Assembly: GCA_014360495.1 (NCBI GenBank)
Contig: JACIXR010000003.1
Coordinates: 186,001-250,000, forward strand
Source of the DNA: a bacterium
Lineage (GTDB): Bacteria; Armatimonadota; JACIXR01
Length of the DNA: 64,000 nucleotides
Direction of reading: 5' to 3'
The position numbers were made by a program, and so were the translations under genes. The notes below the pieces were generated by a model. The model saw only the letters and a program-made list of their open reading frames with translations. It ran no database searches and had not been told where the DNA came from. The first letter of the stretch is position 1; each line of letters begins with the position of its first letter. This document shows positions 1 through 8,511 of the stretch, one piece after another.

Positions 1-389
1 GGCAAATTCACTTGAACCATCTTATAAAGAAGTTCGTGAAGACCCTCCATATAACCGATTTCCTTATTTCTTCTTTTCTCCCCTTCAATGAGTGCGCTGC
101 GAATTTCCCCTTCGGTAGCAAGGGAGAAGACCTTTAGAGTCCTTGTATTTTCTCCCTCTCCCAGAAGGAGGGCAACGGGTTGCCCATTGGGGGAGATTTT
201 ATAGTCGTAAAATCCCACCTCCCCTAAACTTATGGAATGCCATACTTTTTCGCCTTCCTTTTTGTATAAGAAAAGCAGTTCATCTGATTCGCCTTTAGTC
301 GGTCTCCAGAGAAGAAAACTCAAAATGACCCCAGCTCTGGTTTTCCAAACATATGGGTTGCTCGCGCAGCTCCTCATCTCTCTTCTCAT
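1..389 (-). CDS. beta-propeller-like protein, 3' end outside window
   Basis: An open frame enters the window at base 1 on the minus strand and can be followed back to an ATG at 387-389 that overlaps the TGA of the upstream propeller gene (ATGA), so the two are translationally coupled. About 129 codons are visible. The text has the feel of a TolB/WD40-like blade: an ISPNGQP turn resembling the SPDG turn of propellers, followed by LLLGEGE and strand-like stretches. No convincing signal peptide is visible after the ATG. It may be a second propeller protein, or the C-terminal half of the upstream gene separated by a frameshift at the ATGA. The sequence cannot decide between these. Confidence 0.6.
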   Translation of the reverse strand, partial: MRREMRSCASNPYVWKTRAGVILSFLLWRPTKGESDELLFLYKKEGEKVWHSISLGEVGFYDYKISPNGQPVALLLGEGENTRTLKVFSLATEGEIRSALIEGEKRRNKEIGYMEGLHELLYKMVQVNL

Positions 390-1585
390 CCTTCCAAGGA
401 TACCAGGGTTCGCATCTCCCCGCTTTCCTTTAAAAGCAAAACCTGGTATGGAGTGGCGATACAGAAGCCACCCAATCCCCGATGATACCATACCCTCCTT
501 ATTCCATCCTTGATTTCCTCTCTCGTTATCTTTGATGTTTTCTTTCTTTTCAAATCGACTAAATGCAGATAACTGTAGACTTTCTTTTGTTGGTTAATAG
601 CTTCGTGAGGAATGAGGAGAAATCTCCCATCAGGGCTTATAGCGAAAGACCGATTATAACCCTTCTCTTTCCATATCAATTCTAATTTTTTATTTTCGCC
701 TTCGGGATTATATTTCCAAAAATAAAAGTCGCTAAGCTTAGAATGTGAGCCTGGAAATGAAAGAGGAACTTTGCTACTTGGCAAACCTTGAGATGGAAAT
801 TTTTCCCTTATAACGAAAACAAATCCTCCATCATCCAAGCACCAAGACCCTTTCCCAGCTATTGGATAGGACTCAGAGCTCACCACTCTTTGCGAAAGGG
901 GAGATAGTGTTAAATAGACAATATGGAAAAGGGAATAGGGCGGATCTGAAAGTCCCGGTAGACAGATAACATACATTCCATTTCCTGTAGGAGACCACTC
1001 GCAAAAAAAGGGAGGACCGGGAAGTGATATTCTTCCTCTAAGCTCTCCCTTCCCGTTGAAGAGTAAAATGGTACTCGCTTCCTTTAGAGATTTCTGGTCT
1101 TTTATGTCCACATGAGGGAAACAAGCTACCCTCTCTCCATCTGGGGAAGGGAATGGGTTAAAGGCTTTGCTAGCCACGAGCTGAGGCCAGGTATGTGTTG
1201 GTTGCCATTTCCAGATTGACCAATTGTTCCCTATTTTTCTATCAAACCAAAGCACATTTCGTTTATCCCAAAAGCAATGCAAAGCCTCATCGGCTACTTC
1301 CCACTTATCCTTCGTTTCCAATGAATATACCGAAAGCACTCTGTTGCGGGAGGACCTACCACCTACTACCACAACGCTTAAGAATTTACCATCTGGAGAT
1401 ACATCAGCAGTGGCGATATATAGGCGATGGTAGTAGTTCTGTGGCGCTTTTAATTCTTGCAAAACATTGTCAATTTTCTGCGTTTTTGACTTTTTTGATT
1501 GAAAGGAGAAAAGGGCTAAAAGTCCCAGCGTGAGGCACAAGTACCCTGAAAATATAATAAACCGTGATTTTACTCTACCTCTCAT
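386..1585 (-). CDS. membrane-anchored or exported beta-propeller protein
   Basis: 399 residues. The N-terminus is basic, followed by a hydrophobic stretch at about residues 9-27 (FIIFSGYLCLTLGLLALF), so the protein is exported or anchored with the bulk outside the cytoplasm. The body has repeated blade-like segments with SPDGKF, SPDGER, SPTGNG and SPDGRF turns at intervals, typical of TolB/WD40-like seven-bladed propellers. No catalytic domain is seen. The start overlaps the 3' end of the RHS-type gene upstream, and the stop overlaps the next gene start (ATGA). It therefore lies in the same transcription unit as the RHS fragments and may have been captured with them. Ligand and function are unknown. 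Confidence 0.7.
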   Translation of the reverse strand: MRGRVKSRFIIFSGYLCLTLGLLALFSFQSKKSKTQKIDNVLQELKAPQNYYHRLYIATADVSPDGKFLSVVVVGGRSSRNRVLSVYSLETKDKWEVADEALHCFWDKRNVLWFDRKIGNNWSIWKWQPTHTWPQLVASKAFNPFPSPDGERVACFPHVDIKDQKSLKEASTILLFNGKGELRGRISLPGPPFFCEWSPTGNGMYVICLPGLSDPPYSLFHIVYLTLSPLSQRVVSSESYPIAGKGSWCLDDGGFVFVIREKFPSQGLPSSKVPLSFPGSHSKLSDFYFWKYNPEGENKKLELIWKEKGYNRSFAISPDGRFLLIPHEAINQQKKVYSYLHLVDLKRKKTSKITREEIKDGIRRVWYHRGLGGFCIATPYQVLLLKESGEMRTLVSLEG

Positions 1586-2471
1586 ACACCTTCCTCCTTA
1601 ATTTAAAAAATTTTAAAGCGCACCCAGAGGCACAATTCCAGTAGCACCGTTTAAAGAATCTGCCACGTTGGGTAGTGCTAGCGCCACCTACAACAGGAGG
1701 AGCAAAAGAATTTATATCACAGAGATAAGTTTGAAAATGACAACATCTCTCGCAGGCTGCCAACTCATAGTTAGAAGTTTCTTCCTCACAAGGATGTATA
1801 ACCCAAGGGTCTTTAGATATATCCTCGCCTCCATATATATACTTCCACCAAAGACAGCAAATGTAGTTCGCAAGAACCTTGTCCATCTGATCTTTTACAC
1901 ATTTTTCCAAACATTTTAAATCCACATAATATGTAGGCATTCCATTTACCCAACCAAAGCCTAGACATTTATAAAAACATTTCTTAGCGCCTTTAGGGAG
2001 TTCATAAATGGTAGGGCATCGTTCCTTTAATCCCGCTGGATCAACTAAATTTTGAGGGTCGTTTAACACGTAAACATAAAGATCGCACCTCCCTGCCTTT
2101 AACGGGTCCCTCACGACAAATCTCCCCACAACAGGATTATACCATCTTTGAGTCAAAAGATACATCCCTGCATCCCCATCTCCATAATACCCGAGCTCGC
2201 CAACATAGAGATAGGGATTTGTGATTGTGCCAGTAGCTTGGAGAATATTTCCCCAAGCATCGTAGATTGTTGTGCTTTGGATGTTTTGATTTGCATCTGT
2301 CAGAGCTTTCGCTGAGCCGAGACCATCGTAATGGTTGAAGTAAGAGGCGTTGTTTCTCATCTGGCTTAAAAGCCCTTGACCTTGCGTGTAGTAAGCCAAT
2401 ATATTCGCTCCTTGAGCTTCAGTCGCTAAATCAACATTGCCCATTGCGAAAATTTGACTTTTCTTACCCAT
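1575..2471 (-). CDS. orphan RHS core fragment with cysteine-rich C-terminal tip
   Basis: 298 residues. Residues ~45-155 are the end of an RHS-repeat core: the GLGSAKALTD segment, a YDAWGN repeat, the ELGYYGDGDAGMYLLTQRWY segment, GRFVVRDP, and the closing NDPQNLVDPAGL. In full RHS proteins this closing motif marks the boundary to a variable toxin tip. Here everything N-terminal of the last repeats is missing. The tip, about 140 residues, has about 15 cysteines, including CC pairs and CxxxC spacings, and matches no toxin fold I recognise. The ATG is one base after the TAA of the membrane protein upstream, so translation is probably coupled. No signal peptide is visible. It may be a displaced tip module available for recombination into a full-length RHS gene elsewhere, or a stand-alone product. 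Confidence 0.75.
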   Translation of the reverse strand: MGKKSQIFAMGNVDLATEAQGANILAYYTQGQGLLSQMRNNASYFNHYDGLGSAKALTDANQNIQSTTIYDAWGNILQATGTITNPYLYVGELGYYGDGDAGMYLLTQRWYNPVVGRFVVRDPLKAGRCDLYVYVLNDPQNLVDPAGLKERCPTIYELPKGAKKCFYKCLGFGWVNGMPTYYVDLKCLEKCVKDQMDKVLANYICCLWWKYIYGGEDISKDPWVIHPCEEETSNYELAACERCCHFQTYLCDINSFAPPVVGGASTTQRGRFFKRCYWNCASGCALKFFKLRRKVYER

Positions 2472-2472
2472 T

Positions 2473-2955
2473 TTATCGGGAAATTAGCGAAATTGAGCAC
2501 AAATAGAAAAGGCATGGGATAAGGTAAAGGAAAAGAACAGGAAAAAAATAGATAATCTGGCGTGTAGTGATAGGAAGGCCAAAAACACCCATAAGTCTTG
2601 AAATTTCTGTTCTGAAAGAGGAATTAGATATAGTAGACCTTGCCCAAACAATCGGAGACATAAGCAAGGCCGCTCCTCCACAACAGAACAACCAAAACCA
2701 CGTCATGAAAGAGGTAAGTATACACATAATCGTTATGCCTGATAGAGTGCCGAGTCGCCATATTAAGCTACCAATATAGTGTGAAGCGAAAACAGAAACT
2801 GGACATAAAATCCCTGAAAGAAGCACATGTGTTATAGGTTGTCCCGAGCGAAATGCTATTAAAATGAACGATGATATATACCAAGCACCTATGACAAGAA
2901 AGGCCAGCAAAAAATCATTCAGCATGTCTACAACACCACCTGTAAGCATCTTCAC
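2473..2955 (-). CDS. small multi-pass membrane protein between two RHS tips
   Basis: 160 residues with four to five hydrophobic segments (about residues 14-34, 40-62, 68-105, 130-158). An alternative start at an internal Met (base 2925) would lessen the 41-base overlap with the end of the upstream RHS fragment. There is no recognisable family. Its position directly after one cysteine-rich RHS tip and before another is where an immunity gene is usually found in polymorphic-toxin loci. That makes an immunity role plausible, but this is inference from position only. Confidence 0.55.
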   Translation of the reverse strand: MKMLTGGVVDMLNDFLLAFLVIGAWYISSFILIAFRSGQPITHVLLSGILCPVSVFASHYIGSLIWRLGTLSGITIMCILTSFMTWFWLFCCGGAALLMSPIVWARSTISNSSFRTEISRLMGVFGLPITTRQIIYFFPVLFLYLIPCLFYLCSISLISR

Positions 2956-3583
2956 AACTTTCTTTTTCTATTTTAGCAATTTCATAACAGGGCTTTAGCG
3001 CGATCACATCGATTGCTCCGAAGGCCCAACCACAAGCGCCAAGACACGCCTCCATACAACCACTCCATGCTGGCCCACTGGCTATGCAGGCTACACCACA
3101 GGTGAGGGTACATTCAACAGTTTCCAATACTGGTATCCATCCGTGTCCCATAACAACGAGGATACATTCCCGCACATCCTCTGCCGCTCCGCGAATACAT
3201 TCTAAATACCATTCATAACAAAGAAAATTCTTCTTGTTCTTTATCGGATCTCTCGCCACAAACCTCCCAATCGTAGGATTATACCATCTCTGCGTTAAGA
3301 GATACATCCCAGCATCTCCATCTCCATAATACCCGAGCTCGCCAAGAGCGGGATTAGTGTGGGAAGTCAATCTCCCCATTGCGTCGTAGTTACAGCCCTC
3401 TCCCGTTCCGTTACCGTAGAGCTTATGCATCAACCTTCCTACCGAATCATAGAAGAAATATGTCTTCCATCCTCTTCCGTCAGTTTTGACCTTCAATTTC
3501 CCATCTACCACCTTCGTCAGATTGCCATTGGCATCGTATTGATACTGGGTTATATTGTTCAAGGCATCCCTCACTTGGACCAA
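2915..3583 (-). CDS. orphan RHS fragment with a second cysteine-rich tip
   Basis: 222 residues. Residues ~1-90 hold YD-type repeats (ITQYQYDANGNLTKV and FFYDSVGRLMHK), followed by the same ELGYYGDGDAGMYLLTQRWY block as the neighbouring RHS gene and GRFVARDP. Unlike its neighbour it lacks the NDPxNLVDPAGL closing motif and passes directly into a tip with about 13 cysteines. The first codon is TTG at 3581-3583; an in-frame GTG at base 3574 is better spaced from the AGGCAGG upstream and is the likelier start. A good minus-strand promoter lies only 22 bases upstream, so this short fragment appears to be expressed on its own rather than being the broken end of a longer gene. Confidence 0.7.
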   Translation of the reverse strand: MVQVRDALNNITQYQYDANGNLTKVVDGKLKVKTDGRGWKTYFFYDSVGRLMHKLYGNGTGEGCNYDAMGRLTSHTNPALGELGYYGDGDAGMYLLTQRWYNPTIGRFVARDPIKNKKNFLCYEWYLECIRGAAEDVRECILVVMGHGWIPVLETVECTLTCGVACIASGPAWSGCMEACLGACGWAFGAIDVIALKPCYEIAKIEKESCEDAYRWCCRHAE

Positions 3584-3604
3584 CCTGCCTTAAAAACCAT
3601 ACAA

Positions 3605-3633
3605 ATGATATAATAATTTTGCCTATCTGTCAA
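3605..3633 (-). promoter_or_regulatory. promoter of the orphan RHS transcription unit
   Basis: On the minus strand a perfect -35 box TTGACA (3628-3633) is followed after exactly 17 bases by TATCAT (3605-3610). The expected transcription start is 10-15 bases upstream of the TTG/GTG start of the first RHS fragment, giving a very short leader. Confidence 0.75.
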
Positions 3634-3919
3634 TAGCATCTCGCTTCCTTTTGAAATGATTCCATTCATTGTATTCCATATATATATGTGTCTATTTTTG
3701 CGAGTTTTGCTCGCTCATTATTTCAAAAATTTGCGGAGCTGTCTTTTCACCTCGCAAAATCTTCTTCTAACCGTTCCCTCTATGCATTGGAGGAAGTTCG
3801 CTAATCGCCAAATCCTCCGTAATCGCTCCACCCCCACTCAAATAGCCCCTTCACTGTTCCCCTTATTATTCTGAAACATATATTAAAGACAAGCTCTGCC
3901 TCGTTATAAAAAGATATTT
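3634..3919. other. intergenic stretch without a recognised gene
   Basis: AT-rich sequence between the RHS promoter and the terminator of the UroD operon. A small GCGAG/CTCGC hairpin (3700-3714) is the only structure I see. Neither strand shows a convincing coding frame or RHS remnant. Confidence 0.5.
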
Positions 3920-3945
3920 GCGAGCCTCCCTTGAGGGAGGCTCGC
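3920..3945 (-). terminator. intrinsic terminator of the tamB-sigma-bamA-UroD operon
   Basis: Perfect 11-bp inverted repeat GCGAGCCTCCC / GGGAGGCTCGC around a 4-base loop. On the minus strand it is followed by AAATATCTTTTTAT, a T-rich tract. It lies about 45 bases past the stop codon of the last gene of the operon. Confidence 0.85.
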
Positions 3946-3988
3946 AATAAGAGGGTAGCTTCCTCATCAAAAGAAGCGCTTGGTATCT

Positions 3989-5116
3989 TTATTCTTCTAC
4001 ATAGCCTTTCTCTTTTGCCAAGTGATAATAGCGCTCGGGGTCGGAGATCACTTGCTTGACGAGGTCAAGGTAATATTGGAAGTTCTCAAGAGGAACATCT
4101 GGCGGGACCGAATGGTCTACGAAGGGGAAGTATCCTCCCTGCATAACCAACCAAGGCACTTTCTTCAAAACTTCCCTTTCTATCTCTTCCTTAGTCCGAG
4201 CTAAAACCCTCTTATCTATGTTCCCCATAAGAAGGAGGTCCTTTCCGTATTTCTTCCTCAGCGCCACGGCGTCCTGGTCAGCCGCTACCTCAAGGGGATA
4301 GATGCCGTTCACACCTCCTTCAAGCCAAAGGGGAATGATTGGGTCATTGTTTCCATCGCTGTCAACCCAGATGATGTCTATCCCATTTTTGCGGAGGAAT
4401 TCCGTTACCCTCTTATAGCAGGGAAGCATTATCTCTCGAAAATGCTTGGGGGAAATCAGCGGTCCAACCTTCATTCCCAAATCCTCCCAGAATAGAGCGA
4501 AATCCAGATCCAACTCCTCCACCGCTTTCCTCGTAACCTCTATGACGAAATCTGCTATGTATTCGTCTATTTCCCTTATGAAATCAGGGTCGTCGTAGAG
4601 CATATAAGAGAGCCTCTCAACACCCATCCAGTTCCTCACCCAGCCATAGAAAGAGCCAACGCTTATGCCCAAGGGATAATCCCTATCCTTCACAGACCTC
4701 TTGTAATCCTCCCACCAGGCAGGATATCTGCAGGGAGATTTGGGATTCAACCTCTTTTTATATTCCTCCCAATCCTCTCTTGTTTTTATTGGGTAGTCAA
4801 GCCAGAGAGGCATTGAAAGCTCTGATTTATCCAAGAAAATCTTCTTAATAGTTCCATCTGAATCCCTTATAATGGTTGTCCTTTCCGCCTCATCAACATG
4901 AAGAGTCTCCACTTCAAATGCGGGAACGAGCCCAAGGTTTATGGGCACGACTTCGTAGCGGTCGAAACCGAAATAATGAACTATATGCACATCTACGGGC
5001 ATTCCCTCCTTCTGCCAACGAAGGATGGTTTCGTGCCAAAACCATTGGGGCACCAGGAATGCCCTATCGGGATTTCCGAATCTCGCCGTTTCCAAGTATC
5101 TCTCTCTGTAGTTCAT
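3989..5116 (-). CDS. uroporphyrinogen decarboxylase-like protein (COG0407 type), copy A
   Basis: 375 residues, full length for the UroD/MtaA-like TIM-barrel superfamily. Members either decarboxylate uroporphyrinogen or act in corrinoid-dependent methyl transfer; many in bacteria with glycan-rich genomes are uncharacterised. The HxCG zinc motif of MtaA-type methyltransferases is absent. In its place are DSDGN (around residue 245) and the late DHSVPPDVP segment. The start ATG overlaps the stop of copy B (ATGA, 5113-5116), so the two are coupled and may form a heteromeric pair. It is the last gene of the operon and is followed by a strong terminator. A haem role is unlikely because no other haem gene is near. 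The substrate is unknown. Confidence 0.8.
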   Translation of the reverse strand: MNYRERYLETARFGNPDRAFLVPQWFWHETILRWQKEGMPVDVHIVHYFGFDRYEVVPINLGLVPAFEVETLHVDEAERTTIIRDSDGTIKKIFLDKSELSMPLWLDYPIKTREDWEEYKKRLNPKSPCRYPAWWEDYKRSVKDRDYPLGISVGSFYGWVRNWMGVERLSYMLYDDPDFIREIDEYIADFVIEVTRKAVEELDLDFALFWEDLGMKVGPLISPKHFREIMLPCYKRVTEFLRKNGIDIIWVDSDGNNDPIIPLWLEGGVNGIYPLEVAADQDAVALRKKYGKDLLLMGNIDKRVLARTKEEIEREVLKKVPWLVMQGGYFPFVDHSVPPDVPLENFQYYLDLVKQVISDPERYYHLAKEKGYVEE

Positions 5117-6279
5117 TCTAAATCATCTCCTTTCTTATATCTTCCGTATTTCTTACCTGCATTATACATGGCATAAAAATTTTGCAAAGGAGTATTTGGT
5201 GCTACATTGTTTCCCTCACAAAATATCCATTTCCCACCTTCCATGACACCGGACTCGCAAATCCTCTTTGTCTCCCTCTCTATTTCCTCAGGGGAACCGC
5301 TTCTCAATAGTTCGGGATGGAGATTTCCCCTCAGAAGCACATCCGGTCCGAGCTCCCTTCTCGCTAAGCCAAGGTCTGTGGGAAAGCCGAGGTCAAAGGT
5401 CGTTATATTGAGCTCATCCTTGAGGGTTTTTAAATGCCTCTGAACCTTTCCGCAGAGATGTATAGCATTTGGTCCACCTTTAGAGAATGTCTCTACGAGC
5501 CTTTTATGGTATGGCAGAACGAATTCTTTATATTGCTGGGTTGATATGAGCTCTATGGAATCATCGGCGAAGCCCCAACTTTGCACTGGATAGCTCCAGC
5601 CCATCAAATCCCAAATCGCCTTAATCCTGACAATAGTCGCCTCGGTGATGAAATTCAAGAGCTTGTGGACGAAATCGGGTTCCTCGTAAAGGGCAAGGCA
5701 GAGTTCCGTTGCTCCCATAAGAGCAGCTGCAACTGTGAAGGGTCCATCGGTTCCCGCGCCTGGAGGATATACCATTTCACCCACGGGAATCCCTTCAAAT
5801 TCCATTTCCTTCACCCTTTCCTTGAAATAATAGAATATCTCCATACCCTTCCCCATCCAATTGTCCTTGAGGGGGTGAGGAATTCCCGCCTCAATAATTT
5901 CCTCCAATTTCTCCCTAGTCAAGGGAGCTGCATAGGGAACATCTCCTTCCGGAAAAACAACATTATTTCCCAGCCAACCCGCCTCGTAGAAATTTTGCAA
6001 ATCCACATATACTCCTCCCCAATTATCTTTAGGATAACCCATTTCCATATCCTGGGGGACGTTTATTCTCACCCACTTCTTGAATTTCAGCTGAACCTTC
6101 AACATAATCTCTGGGTCCTTTATGTATTGCTCAAATGTGTAGCCTTCCTCATTTAGCCAGGGAGTGAGCAAATAGAAACGAGGGTTCATATTGAAGACAA
6201 TAGGAACCCTGAAGGGTTTGCCTTGATTGAAGGCTTCCCAAACTTTTCTGACTTCCTCGTTATGCCTCTCGTAATCCAT
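5113..6279 (-). CDS. uroporphyrinogen decarboxylase-like protein (COG0407 type), copy B
   Basis: 388 residues. I place the start at the ATG at 6277-6279 (MDYERHNEEV), just after the bamA TAA; a longer frame exists but runs into bamA. The second half has the UroD-type barrel end, with a clear HLCG motif (around residue 275) of the metal-binding HxCG kind seen in MtaA/MtbA methyltransferases, and a late CEGNNVAPNTP loop. It therefore differs from copy A, which has DSDGN at the equivalent place. One copy with HxCG beside one without suggests a catalytic and a partner subunit, or two substrates. No corrinoid protein is encoded nearby. There is no leader between bamA and this gene, so translation is likely coupled. 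Confidence 0.8.
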   Translation of the reverse strand: MDYERHNEEVRKVWEAFNQGKPFRVPIVFNMNPRFYLLTPWLNEEGYTFEQYIKDPEIMLKVQLKFKKWVRINVPQDMEMGYPKDNWGGVYVDLQNFYEAGWLGNNVVFPEGDVPYAAPLTREKLEEIIEAGIPHPLKDNWMGKGMEIFYYFKERVKEMEFEGIPVGEMVYPPGAGTDGPFTVAAALMGATELCLALYEEPDFVHKLLNFITEATIVRIKAIWDLMGWSYPVQSWGFADDSIELISTQQYKEFVLPYHKRLVETFSKGGPNAIHLCGKVQRHLKTLKDELNITTFDLGFPTDLGLARRELGPDVLLRGNLHPELLRSGSPEEIERETKRICESGVMEGGKWIFCEGNNVAPNTPLQNFYAMYNAGKKYGRYKKGDDLE

Positions 6280-6281
6280 TT

Positions 6282-7937
6282 TTAGAAGGGATGACCGATG
6301 CTGAAGTGGGTTCTCGGTCCCTCGGAGCCCCAAGCATAGTCAAGCCTTATAGGACCGAGAGGGGTTTCAAACCTCAAACCTATTCCCGCTCCCAGATGGG
6401 GAGAGAATTTGCTGCTGGTTGAATACTTACCTCCCCAAGCGGAACCATAATCAACGAATACCGCCCCGAAGAAAGCCTTCTCAAGTGGAACCCTCAATTC
6501 CACGGATAACAGAGCCATTTTCTCTCCCCAGAACCGGTCTTCCCTATAACCACGCAGGTTATCGGCGCCGCCCAAGGTATAGAACTCGAAAGCTGGTATG
6601 TTTCCCTCTGCCATTGCCAAGTTCAATCTTGTGGCAAGAACATAATTTTTCTTCTTCCCAAAGGGTTTGTAGCGACGGAGGTCTATCTCCTGCTTTGTAA
6701 AGAAGGAGGAAGATTTCCCTATCTCTATGGAATAAATATTGTAAATACCCTTTTTGGGGCTTCGCCTTACATCTCTCGTATCAAGATAGTAGCTGAATCT
6801 TGCGGCATTAACTTTCCCCTTCACATATCCAAGTATCGGTAAACCAGCTCCTTCCTCGGGATTTATAGCTACATCCTCGCTCCTCAAACCAATGGAAGCC
6901 CTTCTCCAATCATCAAGGGGTCTCTCAAATGTCGTTGAAACACCCTTTCGATACTCATCGTAGCGGGAAGTTGCTTCCTCGGTTACCCATCTATAAATAA
7001 CCTTGTCGTAAATAGAAATATTGAAAGATGTATTGTGTATATCAATCCATGGCTTATAATATCCGATTTCGTAGCTTCTTTTGCTTGTATATCCACCAAC
7101 TTCCCACAGGAAATGCAATCCCTCAGCCATTCCCCTGAAGTTATTTTCCAAGTACTCCGCCCTTCCTACCAGCCCCTGCTGTGCGCTATAACCCAATCCC
7201 ACCATTATCTGCCCAGTTTTCGTTTCCGTGATATCAAATGTTACATTCACTAAATCCTCCTTTTCTCCTGGCTGGAGGTCAATTACGACATTTTCAAATA
7301 AGCCCAGGTCAAATATCCTCTTCCTGTCCTCCCCTAACGAATTTATGTTCAATAGAGAGCCCTCCTTGCTTCTTATGAACCTCTCCACAACGACCCTTTT
7401 TGTCTTACGCAATCCTTTGATTTCTATCTTGCCAATTTTCATCTCTGTTATATAGATGATGAGGGTTCCATCTGGGGTAGGCTCCGGTTCCCTCGTGAAA
7501 ATGGCTATATAACCTTTCTGCCTATACTGGCTTATTATGGTCTCAAGGTCGCTGCGGAGGGAGTTAATATTTAAAACCTGACCGCTTTCCGTTTTCAACC
7601 AGGAGAGGATTTCTTTCTCAGAGAAGACGGTTGCCCCCTCAATTTTTATGTTTTTAATGAAGGGATTTTCTAATGTGATGAAGGTAACAATCACGCCTTC
7701 GGGACTTTCCTCTTTAACAGCCTTGACCTGGTAGAAGTATCCCATTTGGCTTATCGCCTTCTCGTCGTTAGCTAATTTCTGCTCGTCTAATTCCTCTCCG
7801 ACCTTAGTGGAGATAACGCCCATAATCGCTTCCTTTGAAATGTGCTCGTTGCCCACTATACGGATTTCCGCTACCTTTGCCCCCAAGGCAAAGGAACTTA
7901 AGAACAAGACCAGTATTACTCCTATCCTAGCTCGCAT
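6282..7937 (-). CDS. bamA: BamA/TamA-type outer-membrane assembly protein
   Basis: 551 residues with a signal peptide (residues ~1-20, ending SFALGA). Three POTRA-like repeats follow (about residues 21-95, 96-168 and 169-240). The rest is an Omp85 beta-barrel, recognised by the LGGADNLRGY segment (the conserved L6 RGY), VDYGSAWG, and a final strand ending HPF with a terminal aromatic residue. It is shorter than proteobacterial BamA, which has five POTRA domains, so it could equally be a TamA. The neighbouring TamB-like gene in the same operon favours a TamA/TamB or minimal Bam system inserting outer-membrane proteins. Its stop is two bases from the UroD copy B start. Confidence 0.9.
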   Translation of the reverse strand: MRARIGVILVLFLSSFALGAKVAEIRIVGNEHISKEAIMGVISTKVGEELDEQKLANDEKAISQMGYFYQVKAVKEESPEGVIVTFITLENPFIKNIKIEGATVFSEKEILSWLKTESGQVLNINSLRSDLETIISQYRQKGYIAIFTREPEPTPDGTLIIYITEMKIGKIEIKGLRKTKRVVVERFIRSKEGSLLNINSLGEDRKRIFDLGLFENVVIDLQPGEKEDLVNVTFDITETKTGQIMVGLGYSAQQGLVGRAEYLENNFRGMAEGLHFLWEVGGYTSKRSYEIGYYKPWIDIHNTSFNISIYDKVIYRWVTEEATSRYDEYRKGVSTTFERPLDDWRRASIGLRSEDVAINPEEGAGLPILGYVKGKVNAARFSYYLDTRDVRRSPKKGIYNIYSIEIGKSSSFFTKQEIDLRRYKPFGKKKNYVLATRLNLAMAEGNIPAFEFYTLGGADNLRGYREDRFWGEKMALLSVELRVPLEKAFFGAVFVDYGSAWGGKYSTSSKFSPHLGAGIGLRFETPLGPIRLDYAWGSEGPRTHFSIGHPF

Positions 7938-7948
7938 TTTTAACCTCC

Positions 7949-8509
7949 TTATTCTTTTATAAACGGTTCCAACAATTCTTTCAACCTTTTTCTTGCTCTG
8001 TGCAATCTCACTCTCACAGCCTCCTCGCTTGTCCCCAACATATTCGCTATTTCCTGATAGGAAAAACCCTGCAAGTCGTGAAGGACAATGACCTCCCTAT
8101 AAGGAACCGGAAGCTTCTCAATAGCTTTTTGAACCGCTTCCTGAATGCTCTTCGCCTCATAAACTTGCTCCGGGGTCATGGACTCATCGGGAATTTCCCT
8201 CTCTACTTCTCCCTCCTCTGTTTCAATCACCTCGTCTAAAGATGTGACCTTCATCTTTCTGTCCTGCGCCATCTTCGTCCTGCAGAGGTTTAAAGCTATT
8301 TGATAAATCCAAGTATAAATGTTTGCCTCACCTCTAAAACTTCTCAGGCTCTTATAGACCCTGAGGAAGGTCTCCTGAGTAAGGTCAACCGCATCGTCGT
8401 AGTTTCCTATCATTCTATATATCATGTTGAAGATTTTTCTCTCATATTTATCCAATATTTCCTCAAATAGTTTATCTAATTCTTCTTTGCTTAGTTTTTT
8501 GAACTCCAT
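7949..8509 (-). CDS. ECF-family RNA polymerase sigma factor
   Basis: 186 residues from the ATG at 8507-8509, two bases after the tamB stop; a longer frame from 8542 would overlap tamB. Region 2 is clear (YRMIGNYDDAVDLTQETFLRVYKSL, interrupted here only for description), with the usual TWIYQIALNLCR. Region 4 has PVPYREVIVLHDLQGFSYQEIA and an HTH with RVRLHRARKRLKELL. The acidic linker is long. This is the RpoE/SigW-like class that controls envelope stress genes. It is sandwiched between tamB and bamA, and no anti-sigma factor is present in the operon, which is unusual for this class. Confidence 0.92.
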   Translation of the reverse strand: MEFKKLSKEELDKLFEEILDKYERKIFNMIYRMIGNYDDAVDLTQETFLRVYKSLRSFRGEANIYTWIYQIALNLCRTKMAQDRKMKVTSLDEVIETEEGEVEREIPDESMTPEQVYEAKSIQEAVQKAIEKLPVPYREVIVLHDLQGFSYQEIANMLGTSEEAVRVRLHRARKRLKELLEPFIKE

Positions 8510-8511
8510 AG

